From Stappia sp. (lineage in GTDB: Bacteria > Pseudomonadota > Alphaproteobacteria > Rhizobiales > Stappiaceae): 64,000 nt of DNA. The stretch lies in contig NZ_CP157793.1 in NCBI RefSeq assembly GCF_040110915.1, forward strand, positions 2,306,939 to 2,370,938, in the 5' to 3' direction. A program made the position numbers and the translations under genes. This document shows positions 36,185-44,984 of this stretch, piece after piece. How positions within the stretch are numbered: position 1 is the stretch's first letter; every line of letters begins with the position of its first letter. Under the pieces are notes generated by a model, which saw only the letters and a program-made list of their open reading frames with translations, was not told where the DNA came from and did not search any database.

Positions 36185-36352
36185 ATGGCCAAGGCGACCA
36201 CCATCAAGATCAAGCTGCAGTCGACGGCCGATACCGGCTTTTTCTACGTGACGAAGAAGAACTCCCGCACCATGACCGAGAAGATGGTCAAGCGGAAGTA
36301 CGACCCGGTCGCCAAGAAGCACGTCGAGTTCCGCGAAGCGAAGATCAAGTAA
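36185..36352 (+). CDS. rpmG: 50S ribosomal protein L33
   Basis: 55 residues: starts [23 protein letters not shown], continues [28 protein letters not shown] and ends AKIK. This is the L33 sequence of the type without zinc cysteines, typical of alphaproteobacteria. It binds near the ribosomal E site. It has its own probable promoter and a strong terminator immediately after, so it is a single-gene unit. Confidence 0.97.
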   Translation: MAKATTIKIKLQSTADTGFFYVTKKNSRTMTEKMVKRKYDPVAKKHVEFREAKIK

Positions 36353-36410
36353 TCTTCGCCGCGTCCAACGGACGATTGCGCAAGGGCCTCCCTTGAAGGC
36401 CCCTCCAGAA

Positions 36411-36433
36411 AGGCCCCCACGCGGGGCCTTTTT
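36411..36433 (+). terminator. rpmG terminator
   Basis: AGGCCCC (36411-36417), a CACGC loop and GGGGCCT (36423-36429) followed by TTTT. Classic intrinsic terminator 59 bases after rpmG. The stem could also stop transcription arriving from the minus strand. Confidence 0.9.
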
Positions 36434-36621
36434 GCGTTTCGGAGTCATTTCGCCCCGCGCAGGACCATCTCGCGGGCGAGCGACCGTGCGGCGCTTCGGC
36501 AGCGCAGGGTCCGGCGACACGATTTCGCGCTTAACATCGATGAGGAAAGAACGGCAACCCGCCGGCGGGGATGATGGGAGAGCTTCGCAGCCTGCGCCGG
36601 GGGCGAAACGGGCGCGCCTGC

Positions 36622-36809
36622 GTCGCCGCAAGGCGACCGGCGTCCCGGCAGGCCACTTGAGGAGGCCACTCCAACCTGCCGGGACACCGGTCTCCCACGG
36701 TGTCAGGAGATGCGGCGGACCTAACCTCCCGTGGGTTGCAACGCGAACCGGACCGCAAGCGCCCCGGTGGCGCAGGTCCGTCGAAGACGTCCGCGATGCG
36801 GCCAGCGGA
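36622..36809 (-). ncRNA. Candidate structured RNA (unclassified)
   Basis: Consecutive helices: 36622-36637 (6 bp, four-base loop), 36635-36652 with 36675-36692 (18 bp, 22-base loop), 36694-36700 with 36729-36735 (7 bp), 36749-36754 with 36775-36780 enclosing 36759-36763 with 36769-36773, and 36790-36794 with 36805-36809. In the 18-bp helix the only non-Watson-Crick position is a G.U wobble if read on the minus strand but an A/C mismatch on the plus strand, which points to a minus-strand transcript. The first two helices share bases and cannot both form fully. It lacks the signature sequences of RNase P, tmRNA and SRP RNA. Boundaries and existence of a transcript are inference. Confidence 0.4.
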
Positions 36810-36887
36810 TCCGTTCGACGAACGCATTGGCAGACTAGCCGAACATCGGGCCGAATCAATCCGAATCGCCAACTCCTTAAGCCTTTA

Positions 36888-36904
36888 TTTACATTTTATG
36901 TAAA
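36888..36904. promoter_or_regulatory. AT-rich palindrome, possible promoter/operator
   Basis: TTTACAT and ATGTAAA arms around TTT in otherwise GC-rich DNA. On the minus strand TTTACA followed 17 bases later by CTTAAG could form a promoter reading into the hairpin cluster. It may equally be a repressor site. No neighbour-specific evidence. Confidence 0.35.
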
Positions 36905-37305
36905 CAGGGACGGTAAACGCTGCCCCTCCCCGCCTCTCCCTGTCCCGCGCATGCGCCCGCGCAGGCCGCGGCGACAGCACATGCCCGCTCCACTCGCGAC
37001 CCGCCACTCTATGGTTGCATCCCTGCCAGAAATGCGCAGGATATACGACCATAGATAGCAATCAAGGTGCAGTTCCGACGCGGCCAGCCTGCTTTTCCCG
37101 GGGTGCGATCCGCAGTCCTGCCGAGCGGGCGGACAATGTCGAGGGCTATTGCTGGAGGAGCGTTTTCAATCGGGCTGGCACGGCGGTTTCCGATCGGGAC
37201 CCGCCTTTTCTCGACCGGCGCGGGGTTTCAACCGACGTGGCGACCAGGCAGCGCGCCTCCGTTGGCGCGGCGTTTCCGCCCGTCTCGCATTTCAGGATTT
37301 GACCC

Positions 37306-37962
37306 ATGAAAACAGTGATTGCCGCCGGCGCGGCCCTTGGTCTTGCCGTGTTCCTGTCGGGCTGCGCCACCGTCTCGAAGGCCCAATGCGAGGCCGGTCA
37401 GTGGGAAGTGATGGGGATCAACACCGCTCTTGCGGGTAAGGGGCCGGACCGTTTCTACAAGATCCAGGAGGATTGCGGCCGCCACGGGATCGCGGCTGAC
37501 GAAATCCTCTTCGTGAAGGGCTGGGAAGGCGGACGGCGCACCTATTGCTCGCCGCAGACCGGGTTCCGGGACGGGCAGCGGGGATCCAGGCCCGGCTTCG
37601 GATGCCCGGAGGATCTCGCGGACGACTATCGCGATGCCTACGGCCTGGGCACGCGGATCCGGCGCGTCGAAGAACCCTTGCGCTCGGCCGAACGCAGTCT
37701 GGAATGGCGCGAAAGCCGCATCGATCAGTACAACGACGAGCTCGACCGGCTCGATTGCAGCCAGGGCTCGGAGGACGAGCGCCTGTTCTGCCGCGCCAAA
37801 CGCGACAGGCTGCGCGAGGACCTGAAAACCGCACGATTCGGGCTCGACTCGCTGCGCTACGACATCCGCGAAAAACGCCGCGTCTACGAGGCCACGCTCG
37901 CCGACACGATGCGCGCGGTCGAACGCCGCTTCCCCGGCGAAACCTCTCGCCCCTCGCCCTGA
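37306..37962 (+). CDS. DUF2799 lipoprotein
   Basis: 218 residues. A type II signal peptide ends in the lipobox LSGC (cysteine ~21), so the protein is lipid-anchored, probably at the outer membrane. The domain begins QCEAGQWEVMGINTALAG and contains DCGRHGIAAD and the cysteine pair YCSPQTG / GFGCPED. The C-terminal half (~110-205) is highly charged and helical with heptad-like spacing, likely a coiled coil. Function unknown. Stands alone. Confidence 0.87.
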   Translation: MKTVIAAGAALGLAVFLSGCATVSKAQCEAGQWEVMGINTALAGKGPDRFYKIQEDCGRHGIAADEILFVKGWEGGRRTYCSPQTGFRDGQRGSRPGFGCPEDLADDYRDAYGLGTRIRRVEEPLRSAERSLEWRESRIDQYNDELDRLDCSQGSEDERLFCRAKRDRLREDLKTARFGLDSLRYDIREKRRVYEATLADTMRAVERRFPGETSRPSP

Positions 37963-38105
37963 GGGCGGGCCGCCCTCGACGCCCGCCAGGCCGGCGGTGG
38001 GGCCAGTGGGAAGCCGGGCGCGGGTCCCGGCCGGCCGGGTCATGCGTTTATAGAAATGTCGGTGGGTAAGAGCGCCCGCCGGGCAAGGCCTGCGCCCGCC
38101 CGGTC

Positions 38106-39566
38106 TCAGCCGGTGCCCGTGTGACGCCCGCCCAGGGGCCCGGCGCGACCGGCCCGGCGCTCGTGGCCCGGCGCGTCCGGCGCGGCATCGGGGCCCTCGC
38201 CCGCGCCCCAATGGCGCACCACCCGGTTCCGCCCCGCCGTCTTCGCCTGATAGAGCGCGATGTCCGCCCGCTTGATCAGCCGCGCGCCGCTGTCCTTGCC
38301 GCCAAGCAACCCCGCCACGCCGACGCTGACCGTTACCGGCAGATGCCCCGCCTCCTCCGGCAGGGCGAAGGGCGCGCCCTCGATCACCGCCCGCAGCCGT
38401 TCGCCGACCTTTTCCGCCGCCTCGGCCGGGGTCTCCGGCATCAGGATGACGAATTCCTCGCCGCCGAGACGGCAGGCGAGATCGAGGCCCCGCGTATGCG
38501 CCTTGAGCCGGGCGGCGACCTCGGCGATGACCGCGTCGCCGGCGTCGTGGCCGTATCTGTCGTTTACCTGCTTGAAACGGTCGATGTCGATCACCAGCAC
38601 CGACAGCGGCAGGTCGCCCTCCTGCGCCTGGCGCACGAGGCGATCCAGATGCGATTCGAGGTAGTGGCGATTGCGCAGTCCGGTCAGCGGATCGGTGATC
38701 GCCATGGCGATGGTCTGTTCGACATCGCTGGCCAGCCGGTCGGTCGCCCGCTTACGCGCGATCTGCGCGCGCACCCGCAGCAGCAGCTCGGTCCGCTCCA
38801 CGGGACGCATGATGGTGTCGTTGACGCCCAGGTCCAGCGCCCGCATGACGCGGGTGCGGTCGTCGGCATCGCACAAGAGCACGATGGGCACGAGCCGGGT
38901 GCGCTCCAGCGCGCGCAATTGCGACACCAGCCGCAGCGGATCGTGCCCGGCAAGCCCGAGGTTGAGCAGCACCACGTCATAAGGGGTCTCGGCGGCATCG
39001 ATCAGCGCCTCGGCCGGGTCGGTCTCCACGTCGACACGGGTTTCCTCGCGCAGGATCTCCGCGAGCCGCGCGTAAGACGACGGCCGGTCGTCGACGAGCA
39101 ACACCCGGCCCGGCGCGGTGCGATCCGCCTCGACCGCCGGCGCAAGCCCGAACTGGGAGCCCGTCTGCGCCCTGAGCCGCAATTCGTCGGTGACCCGCTT
39201 CAGCGACACGAGGTTCTTCACTCGCGCGACCAGCGCAATGTCGTTGACCGGCTTGGTGAGAAATTCGTCCGCCCCGGCGCGCAGGCCCTTGATGCGGTCG
39301 TCGGCGTGATCAAGCGCGGTGATCATCACCACCGGGATATGGGCGGTGCGCGGATCGGCCTTGATGCGCCGGCAGACCTCGAAGCCGTCCATGCCGGGCA
39401 TCATCACGTCGAGCAGGACGATGTCGCAGGGCCAGCGGGCGATGGTGTCGAGCGCGTCGGGCCCGCTCTCGGCCGCGCGCACGTCGAAGTATTCCGCGCT
39501 CAGGCGCGCTTCGAGCAGGCGGACGTTCGCCTTCACGTCGTCAACGACAAGGATCCGTCCCGTCAT
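38106..39566 (-). CDS. pleD: PleD-family response regulator / diguanylate cyclase
   Basis: 486 residues: receiver domain 1 (ILVVDDVKANVRLLEARL, phospho-Asp in DIVLLDVMMPGMDGF), an adaptor receiver domain 2 (~155-275) and a GGDEF domain (~320-470). The GGEEF active site is intact, and the RGLD inhibitory I-site lies just before it. This is the PleD architecture of Caulobacter. It makes cyclic di-GMP on phosphorylation and drives the motile-to-sessile cell transition. The gene follows divK by 17 bases, the conserved pair in alphaproteobacteria. Confidence 0.96.
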   Translation of the reverse strand: MTGRILVVDDVKANVRLLEARLSAEYFDVRAAESGPDALDTIARWPCDIVLLDVMMPGMDGFEVCRRIKADPRTAHIPVVMITALDHADDRIKGLRAGADEFLTKPVNDIALVARVKNLVSLKRVTDELRLRAQTGSQFGLAPAVEADRTAPGRVLLVDDRPSSYARLAEILREETRVDVETDPAEALIDAAETPYDVVLLNLGLAGHDPLRLVSQLRALERTRLVPIVLLCDADDRTRVMRALDLGVNDTIMRPVERTELLLRVRAQIARKRATDRLASDVEQTIAMAITDPLTGLRNRHYLESHLDRLVRQAQEGDLPLSVLVIDIDRFKQVNDRYGHDAGDAVIAEVAARLKAHTRGLDLACRLGGEEFVILMPETPAEAAEKVGERLRAVIEGAPFALPEEAGHLPVTVSVGVAGLLGGKDSGARLIKRADIALYQAKTAGRNRVVRHWGAGEGPDAAPDAPGHERRAGRAGPLGGRHTGTG

Positions 39567-39583
39567 GCGGCCAATGTCCGGCG

Positions 39584-39952
39584 TCAGTCGCCCAGATAGG
39601 AGCGAACGGTCTCAAGGAACTTCGCGACGGAGATCGGCTTGGAGATATAGGCCTCGCAGCCGCCCTGGCGGATACGCTCCTCGTCGCCCTTCATGGCGAA
39701 GGCGGTCACGGCGATCACCGGAATCGTCTTGAGATCGTCGTCCTCCTTGATCCACTTGGTCACCTCGAGGCCGGAAACCTCCGGCAACTGGATGTCCATG
39801 AGAATCAGGTCGGGCCGATGGTCGCGGGCGAGTTCCAGCGCCTCCATGCCCGTGCGGGTCTGGAGCGTCTGGTAGCCGTGCGCTTCCAGCAGATCGTGAA
39901 AAAGCTTCATGTTGAGTTCGTTGTCCTCAACAATCAGCACCGTCTTTGCCAT
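39584..39952 (-). CDS. divK: Single-domain response regulator DivK
   Basis: 122 residues, receiver domain only. [25 protein letters not shown], phosphoacceptor Asp in [27 protein letters not shown] and YISKPI are the DivK sequence. It controls the cell-cycle phosphorelay through the DivJ/PleC kinases and CckA, and binds PleD signalling. The ATG at 39952 gives the canonical [11 protein letters not shown] start; a longer frame to 40126 is not real. First gene of divK-pleD. Confidence 0.97.
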   Translation of the reverse strand: MAKTVLIVEDNELNMKLFHDLLEAHGYQTLQTRTGMEALELARDHRPDLILMDIQLPEVSGLEVTKWIKEDDDLKTIPVIAVTAFAMKGDEERIRQGGCEAYISKPISVAKFLETVRSYLGD

Positions 39953-40126
39953 ATCAGTCGCCTTCGTCCCCGCGCCGCGCCACACTTTGGCGCGCGTTTC
40001 CCCGTTCGGGCGGCACATCCTTCGCAGACCCGGGCAATCCTGAGCAGACCCTTGTGGCCTTGGCCCCTGTCCCACGATAGGTACCATATATCGTAGAGAG
40101 AATTCGTTTCGGAAAGGCAAACGCAA

Positions 40127-40438
40127 ATGCGCCCTGGAGAGAGATCCCCGGTTTCATCGCAAGAGGCGGAGGCGCTGGCGGCCGATGCGCTGGCCTATCT
40201 GGCCGGCGACATGGAGCATCTCGGCCGTTTCCTGGCGCTGGCCGGCATCGGCCCGGGGGAGTTGCGCGACGCGGCCGGCGAGCCTGGGTTCCTGCTCGGC
40301 GTGCTGGAATTCTACATGGGCCACGAGGCGCTTCTGCTCGCCTTTTGCGAGGCGCGCGGCCTGCGCCCCACCGCCATCGCCATCGCCCGCCACCAGCTCG
40401 ACGACCAGGGCCGCGCGGAGGCCGGCCTCGATGAGTGA
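40127..40438 (+). CDS. DUF3572 family protein
   Basis: 103 residues, all helical: [35 protein letters not shown], then [26 protein letters not shown]. This is the usual DUF3572 layout found next to divK in Hyphomicrobiales. Function unknown. ATG with GGAAAGG upstream, divergent from divK across 174 bases. Overlaps the following HAD gene by 8 bases. Confidence 0.9.
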   Translation: MRPGERSPVSSQEAEALAADALAYLAGDMEHLGRFLALAGIGPGELRDAAGEPGFLLGVLEFYMGHEALLLAFCEARGLRPTAIAIARHQLDDQGRAEAGLDE

Positions 40439-41099
40439 TCCGGCGCCCGTCCTGCCGGAAACGCTCGCCCAGATCCGCGCCCTGCCGCCGGGCGACCGCC
40501 CGCTTCTCATCTGCGACGTCGACGAGGTGGTGCTGCAGTTCATCGCCCATCTCGAGGCGCATCTGGAGACGCAAGGCCTCAGGTTCCTGAGCCACGCCTA
40601 CAAGCTCACCGGCAACATCGCCCCGCGCGACGACGACGCCCCGCTTGCCGGCGACGCGGTGCGCTGCCTGCTGCAGACCTTCTTCGACGGCTGGGTCCAC
40701 CGACAGGACGCAGTCCCGGGAGCCGCCGACGCGCTCGACCGCCTGTCGCGGCACGCCGACATCGTCTTTCTCACCAATCTGCCCGGAAGCTGGAACCGCG
40801 ATGCCCGGCGCGCCGTGCTCGACCGGCACGGCATGCCCTTCCCCATGGTGACGAACACGGGTCCCAAGGGCGGCGCGGTCGCGGCCCTTGCCGCCCGGCG
40901 CCCCGGGCCGGTCGTCTTCATCGACGACAGCCCGACCAACATCACCTCCGCGCGTTCCGCGCTCGACGCTTGCGTGCTCGTCCAGTTCATCGCCGACCGG
41001 CGCTTCTTCGCCGCCGCCGACGCGATCGAGGGCGTGCATCTGAAAACCCATGACTGGGCGCAGGCGGAGACCTATATTTCGAAGGTGCTGTCCGCCTGA
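40431..41099 (+). CDS. HAD-superfamily-like hydrolase
   Basis: 222 residues. Motif [12 protein letters not shown] supplies the two aspartates, motif II is [10 protein letters not shown] (Thr/Ser strand), and motif [17 protein letters not shown] carries the acidic pair. The conserved lysine is likely in [10 protein letters not shown]. Substrate unknown. The start codon overlaps the end of the DUF3572 gene, so the two are translationally coupled. Cytoplasmic. Confidence 0.85.
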   Translation: MSDPAPVLPETLAQIRALPPGDRPLLICDVDEVVLQFIAHLEAHLETQGLRFLSHAYKLTGNIAPRDDDAPLAGDAVRCLLQTFFDGWVHRQDAVPGAADALDRLSRHADIVFLTNLPGSWNRDARRAVLDRHGMPFPMVTNTGPKGGAVAALAARRPGPVVFIDDSPTNITSARSALDACVLVQFIADRRFFAAADAIEGVHLKTHDWAQAETYISKVLSA

Positions 41100-41164
41100 C
41101 CGGCCCGCGCGCGCGGCGCCACCGGCGGCGGCCGCCTTGCCGCACACCCGGACCGCCGCGCAAG

Positions 41165-42520
41165 ATGCCCACACCGCCCAAAGCCCCCGTCGACGGCCCG
41201 TCCGATGATCCGTCCACCGCTCCCCCGGCACCCGGGGCGGGCCGGGCGCTGTGCCGCGATTGCGGCGCGCGGCCGCCCGAGACCGCCCGGCGCTGTCCAT
41301 CCTGCGGCAGTCCCCGCCTCATCGCCCATGCCGAGCTCGACGCGCTCGCCATCGCCCATATCGACTGCGACGCCTTCTATGCCTCGGTGGAAAAACGCGA
41401 CAACCCGGAGCTCGCCGACAAGCCGGTGATCGTCGGCGGCGGCCAGCGCGGCGTGGTGTCCACCTGCTGCTACATCGCCCGCATCCACGGCGTGCGCTCC
41501 GCCATGCCGATGTTCAAGGCCCGTCAGGCCTGCCCCGACGCGGTGATCATCCGCCCGGACATGGCGAAATACGCCCGCGTCGGGCGGGAGATTCGCGAGC
41601 GCATGCGCGCGCTGACACCGCTGGTAGAGCCACTGTCCATCGACGAGGCCTTTCTCGATCTCACCGGCACCGAGCGGCTGCACCACGCCTCGCCGGCCGA
41701 GACCCTCGCCCGCTTCGCGCGCGAGGTCGAGGCGGAGGTCGGCGTCAGCGTGTCGGTGGGGCTCGCCGCCAACAAGTTCCTCGCCAAGATCGCCTCCGAT
41801 CTCGACAAGCCGCGCGGCTTCGCGGTCATCGGCGCGGGCGAGGCCGCGGCCTTTCTGGCCGACAAGCCGATCGGTCTCATCTGGGGCGTAGGCAAGGTGT
41901 TCCAGAAGAAGCTCGCCGACGACGGTCTGCGCACCATCGGCCAGTTGCAGGCGCTCGACGCCACGGATCTGGCACGGCGCTACGGCGCCATGGGCCTGCG
42001 GCTCGCGACCCTTGCGCATGGGCGCGACGACCGCCGCGTTTCGCCGACACGCGACGTGAAGAGCGTGTCGAATGAAACCACCTTCGACACCGACATCGCC
42101 GACTTCGACCGGCTGCGCGCCCTGCTGCGGCGGCTGAGCGAGGAGGTCTCCGAACGGCTCAAGCATGCCGATCTCGCCGGGCGGACCGTGACCCTGAAGC
42201 TCAAGACGGCGGATTTCCGAATTCTCACCCGCGCCCGCAGCCTCTCCGCGCCGACCCAGCTCGCCGACCGCATCTTCCGCGCCGGCGAGGATCTGCTGCG
42301 CGGCGAGGCGGACGGCCGCCGCTTCCGGCTCATCGGCATCGGGGTGAGCGACTTCGCCGATCCCGTCCACGCCGATCCGGACGATCTGGTGGATCCGGCC
42401 GCCGGCCAGCGCGCCCGCGCCGAACGCGCCGTCGACGCGCTGCGCTCGAGGTTCGGCCGCGCGGCGGTGGAACTGGGGCTCACCAAGGCCGGCGATCCGC
42501 GCAAGCAGCGCGACCGCTGA
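41165..42520 (+). CDS. dinB: DNA polymerase IV with N-terminal zinc ribbon
   Basis: 451 residues. The first ~60 carry CRDCG and CPSCGS, a zinc-ribbon not found in E. coli DinB but common in this order. The polymerase follows: [25 protein letters not shown] (metal aspartates), [11 protein letters not shown], then the helix-hairpin-helix thumb ([13 protein letters not shown]). The little-finger domain runs to ~425. It copies damaged DNA and can mutate. No canonical C-terminal beta-clamp pentapeptide was identified by eye. Its upstream region may carry an SOS site, which I could not identify. Confidence 0.94.
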   Translation: MPTPPKAPVDGPSDDPSTAPPAPGAGRALCRDCGARPPETARRCPSCGSPRLIAHAELDALAIAHIDCDAFYASVEKRDNPELADKPVIVGGGQRGVVSTCCYIARIHGVRSAMPMFKARQACPDAVIIRPDMAKYARVGREIRERMRALTPLVEPLSIDEAFLDLTGTERLHHASPAETLARFAREVEAEVGVSVSVGLAANKFLAKIASDLDKPRGFAVIGAGEAAAFLADKPIGLIWGVGKVFQKKLADDGLRTIGQLQALDATDLARRYGAMGLRLATLAHGRDDRRVSPTRDVKSVSNETTFDTDIADFDRLRALLRRLSEEVSERLKHADLAGRTVTLKLKTADFRILTRARSLSAPTQLADRIFRAGEDLLRGEADGRRFRLIGIGVSDFADPVHADPDDLVDPAAGQRARAERAVDALRSRFGRAAVELGLTKAGDPRKQRDR

Positions 42521-42537
42521 GGCCCCTCAAGAGGGCC
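42521..42537. terminator. Short hairpin between convergent dinB and eipB genes
   Basis: GGCCC (42521-42525) pairs with GGGCC (42533-42537), beginning right after the dinB stop. Only five pairs and no T-run, so weak. Confidence 0.3.
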
Positions 42538-42552
42538 GGTTGTTCCGCCCGG

Positions 42553-43410
42553 TCACTCCGGACAGGGCACGGGATCGATCGGGGTCAGCTCCGACAGGCG
42601 GCCGCGCAGTTCGAAGTCGCCGTAGTCGAGCAGCAGGCGGCGGCTGACGCCATTTTCATAGAGCAGGAAGCCGAGCTGATAGGCGGGCGTGCGCTCGCCC
42701 TCGGTGTCGCTCTGCGGATCGAAATAGGCGATGGTCACCGGCCAATGCGCGTCGGAGCCGATCTTGGCGACCGCGTCATCCGCTTCGTCGCCCGGCTCGC
42801 CGGCGCCCTCCCGCCGCGGGCCGATCACCGATGTGGTCTCATAGATCTTGTCGCCCGATTCCGAGCCGTCGAAGACGTCGGCGATGAGGATCGTCTCGCC
42901 GGCTTCCGCGCTGTTCAGGATCGCGCGCATGTGCTGGGTCGGAAACAGCGCCTCGCCCGGCAGGGTCTCCTCGCGTTCCGTCGGTTTCTGCAGGGCGAGA
43001 CGGATCCCGTCGTCCGCTTCGCGCTCGGCGCGCCCGCGCGTTTCCTCCGTCAGCTTGCGATTGACGAAGGTCTTGGACAGGAACTGGAAGGCCGAGGCGT
43101 CGGGCGTCTCGAAGGAGGTGGTCTGCAGATCGGTCACCCGCCCGCCGCCGCTGGCGTCGAGCACGCGGATCACGAAGCGGAAGGCGACGCTGTAGCCCTC
43201 GCAGGCCCCGCCGGTGAACTCATAGACCATCCGCCCCTCGACGCCGCTGAGGCCCGCGGCCTGGGAGGTCTCGGCGAGCGACAGGTCGTAGACGGCGCGA
43301 TGCGTCAAAAGCCCGGCAGCGGCGGCCGGATCGAGCGGGGCGAGGCCCGCGATCCCGACAAGCCCCGCGATCCCTCCCGCCGCGACGGCCCTGCTTTGCG
43401 TCACACCCAT
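42553..43410 (-). CDS. eipB: Cell envelope integrity protein EipB (DUF1849)
   Basis: 285 residues. Signal peptide at 1-35 (MGVTQSRAVAAGGIAGLVGIAG, cleaved near AAA). Mature HRAVYDLSLAETSQAAGLSGVEGRMVYEF is the DUF1849 opening. The conserved cysteines in GGACEGYS and the C-terminal PCPE would form the disulfide seen in Brucella EipB. That protein is a periplasmic beta-spiral needed for envelope integrity. ATG at 43410; the 525-residue frame running to 44130 crosses the RidA gene and is a shadow. Confidence 0.93.
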   Translation of the reverse strand: MGVTQSRAVAAGGIAGLVGIAGLAPLDPAAAAGLLTHRAVYDLSLAETSQAAGLSGVEGRMVYEFTGGACEGYSVAFRFVIRVLDASGGGRVTDLQTTSFETPDASAFQFLSKTFVNRKLTEETRGRAEREADDGIRLALQKPTEREETLPGEALFPTQHMRAILNSAEAGETILIADVFDGSESGDKIYETTSVIGPRREGAGEPGDEADDAVAKIGSDAHWPVTIAYFDPQSDTEGERTPAYQLGFLLYENGVSRRLLLDYGDFELRGRLSELTPIDPVPCPE

Positions 43411-43605
43411 GTTTGCCTCCTCGCTCTTCGCATCCCAGTCTTGCCGATCCGCGACGCGGGAACCAGCCCCTTCGCGCGCCCTGCGACAGGATATCCCCGC
43501 ACGGGCCGCCGGACCGCTTGATGCCGCCCGGCATTTGCGCCACTCTCCGCCGCAAGGGGCGCGGGGGACGACGGTCGCCGCGCCCGCAACAGGAGAGGAC
43601 GGACA

Positions 43606-44070
43606 ATGTCGGGTGAAATTGAGGCACGGATCGAACGGCTCGGGATCACGCTGCCGCAGGCCGCCGCCCCGGCCGCCAACTATGTGCCCTTCGTGCAAAG
43701 CGGCAACCAGCTCTTCATCTCCGGCCAGATCCCGATGGGCCCGGACGGCCTCGAGCATCAGGGCCGCCTCGGCGCCGATTACACGGTCGAGCAGGGCCAG
43801 GCGGCGGCGAAGCTCTGCGCGATCAATCTGATCGCCCAGGCCAAGGCCGCGCTCGGCGATCTCGACCGGATCGTCCGCCTCGTCAAGATCGTCGGCTTCG
43901 TCAATTCCACCGCCGACTTCACCGACCAGCCCAAGGTCGTCAACGGCGCCTCCGACTTCATGGTCGAGGCGCTCGGCGACAAGGGCCGTCACGCCCGCTC
44001 CGCCGTCGGTGTCGCCAACCTCCCCTTCGGCGTCGCCGTGGAGGTCGAGGCGATCTTCGAAGTCGCCTGA
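43606..44070 (+). CDS. RidA/YjgF family protein
   Basis: 154 residues, the longer RidA-like subfamily. AAPAANYVPFVQSGNQLFISGQIP and the region VRLVKIVGFVNSTADFTDQPKVVNGASDFMVEALGDKGRHARSAVGVANLP keep the active arginine. RidA deaminates reactive enamine/imine intermediates, but this subgroup is less studied. ATG follows AGGAGAGG. The next gene begins 25 bases later on the same strand. Confidence 0.92.
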   Translation: MSGEIEARIERLGITLPQAAAPAANYVPFVQSGNQLFISGQIPMGPDGLEHQGRLGADYTVEQGQAAAKLCAINLIAQAKAALGDLDRIVRLVKIVGFVNSTADFTDQPKVVNGASDFMVEALGDKGRHARSAVGVANLPFGVAVEVEAIFEVA

Positions 44071-44095
44071 CCCCCTCCCCGACCGGTCCCGTCTC

Positions 44096-44860
44096 ATGTC
44101 CGACATCGCCTGGCTGACGGCGCGCCCCATCGCGCATCGCGGCTACCACGCGGCCGCGCGCGGCTGCATCGAAAACACCCCCTCGGCGGTCGAGGCCGCG
44201 ATCGCGCACAATTTCGCGATCGAGGTCGATCTGCAGCAAAGCGCGGACGACGTGGCCATCGTCTTCCATGACGACACGCTCGACCGGCTCACCTTCGACA
44301 GCGGACCGGTGCGCGCCAGGACGGCCGCGCAGCTCGCACGGATCCCGATGCGCGGCACCGACGACCGGCTGTGGACGCTGGATGCGCTGCTCGATCTGGT
44401 CGCCGGCCGCGTCGGCCTGTGCATCGAGATCAAGTCCCGCTTCGAGCGCCGCCCGAGCCCCGCCTTCATCGAAGGCATCGCGCGAAGCCTCGCCCGCTAC
44501 GACGGGCCGGTCGCGGTCAAATCCTTCGATCCCGACCAGATGGAGATGATGCGCCGGGCCGCGCCCGCGATCCCGCGCGGGGTGCTGGGAGACGGCGCGC
44601 GCGATCTCGCCGAATGGGGCCGGGCGAGCCGGGTCGAGCGCTTCGCCCTGCGCCACATGCTCTATGCGCCGCGCGTGCGCCCGAGCTTCGTCTCCTACGC
44701 GGTGAAGGGGCTTCCGGCCTTCGCCCCGGCCGTGCTGCGCAAGGTCTTCGGCCTGCCGCTGATCGCCTGGACGGTGCGCACGCCGGACGACCGCACCCGC
44801 GCCGAGGCCTTCGCCGACCAGATGGTGTTCGAAGGCTTCGACCCGGACGCGGCGCGCTGA
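44096..44860 (+). CDS. Glycerophosphodiester phosphodiesterase
   Basis: 254 residues. GDPD motifs: IAHRGYH (His13), ENTPSAVEAAIAHNFAIEVDLQQSADDVAIVFHDDTLDRLT with the metal acids, and CIEIKSRF. It cleaves glycerophosphodiesters to glycerol-3-phosphate plus an alcohol. No signal peptide, so cytoplasmic (UgpQ-like). Likely co-transcribed with the RidA gene. Confidence 0.93.
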   Translation: MSDIAWLTARPIAHRGYHAAARGCIENTPSAVEAAIAHNFAIEVDLQQSADDVAIVFHDDTLDRLTFDSGPVRARTAAQLARIPMRGTDDRLWTLDALLDLVAGRVGLCIEIKSRFERRPSPAFIEGIARSLARYDGPVAVKSFDPDQMEMMRRAAPAIPRGVLGDGARDLAEWGRASRVERFALRHMLYAPRVRPSFVSYAVKGLPAFAPAVLRKVFGLPLIAWTVRTPDDRTRAEAFADQMVFEGFDPDAAR

Positions 44861-44984
44861 CGTCGCACGCGGCACGGATCGCGCAGGGCCCGTAAAGTCA
44901 GGGGGGGTGTCTTTTGGTCCGCGCACCCTAGCTATCGTCGAGCGGGTGTGACCGGTTCGGTCCCGCACCGGCCCCGCGACGCAA

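Larger units (their letters stand above)
36434..37305. other. Long gap without a protein gene
   Basis: About 870 bases after the rpmG terminator. Every open frame here translates to arginine/proline-rich sequence without family features. Non-coding content includes the row of hairpins described separately (36622-36809), two GANTC sites ten bases apart (36853, 36863) and an AT-rich palindrome TTTACAT-TTT-ATGTAAA (36888-36904). An 8-base inverted repeat (37008-37015 with 37048-37055) lies upstream of the lipoprotein gene. Confidence 0.6.

Noticed and set aside
36541..36800. Possible RNase P RNA, tmRNA, SRP RNA or cobalamin riboswitch
   Set aside because: None of their conserved strings (for example the RNase P P4 strand, the tmRNA TPsiC arm with CCA, or the SRP tetraloop region) is present, so only a generic structured-RNA hypothesis is kept.
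36876..36905. XerCD dif-like site around the AT-rich palindrome
   Set aside because: The right half slightly resembles an XerD arm, but the left half does not fit, and the neighbours do not suggest a terminus region.
42553..44130. 525-codon version of the EipB protein
   Set aside because: The upstream extension is antisense to the RidA gene; the ATG at 43410 gives a proper signal peptide and family length.
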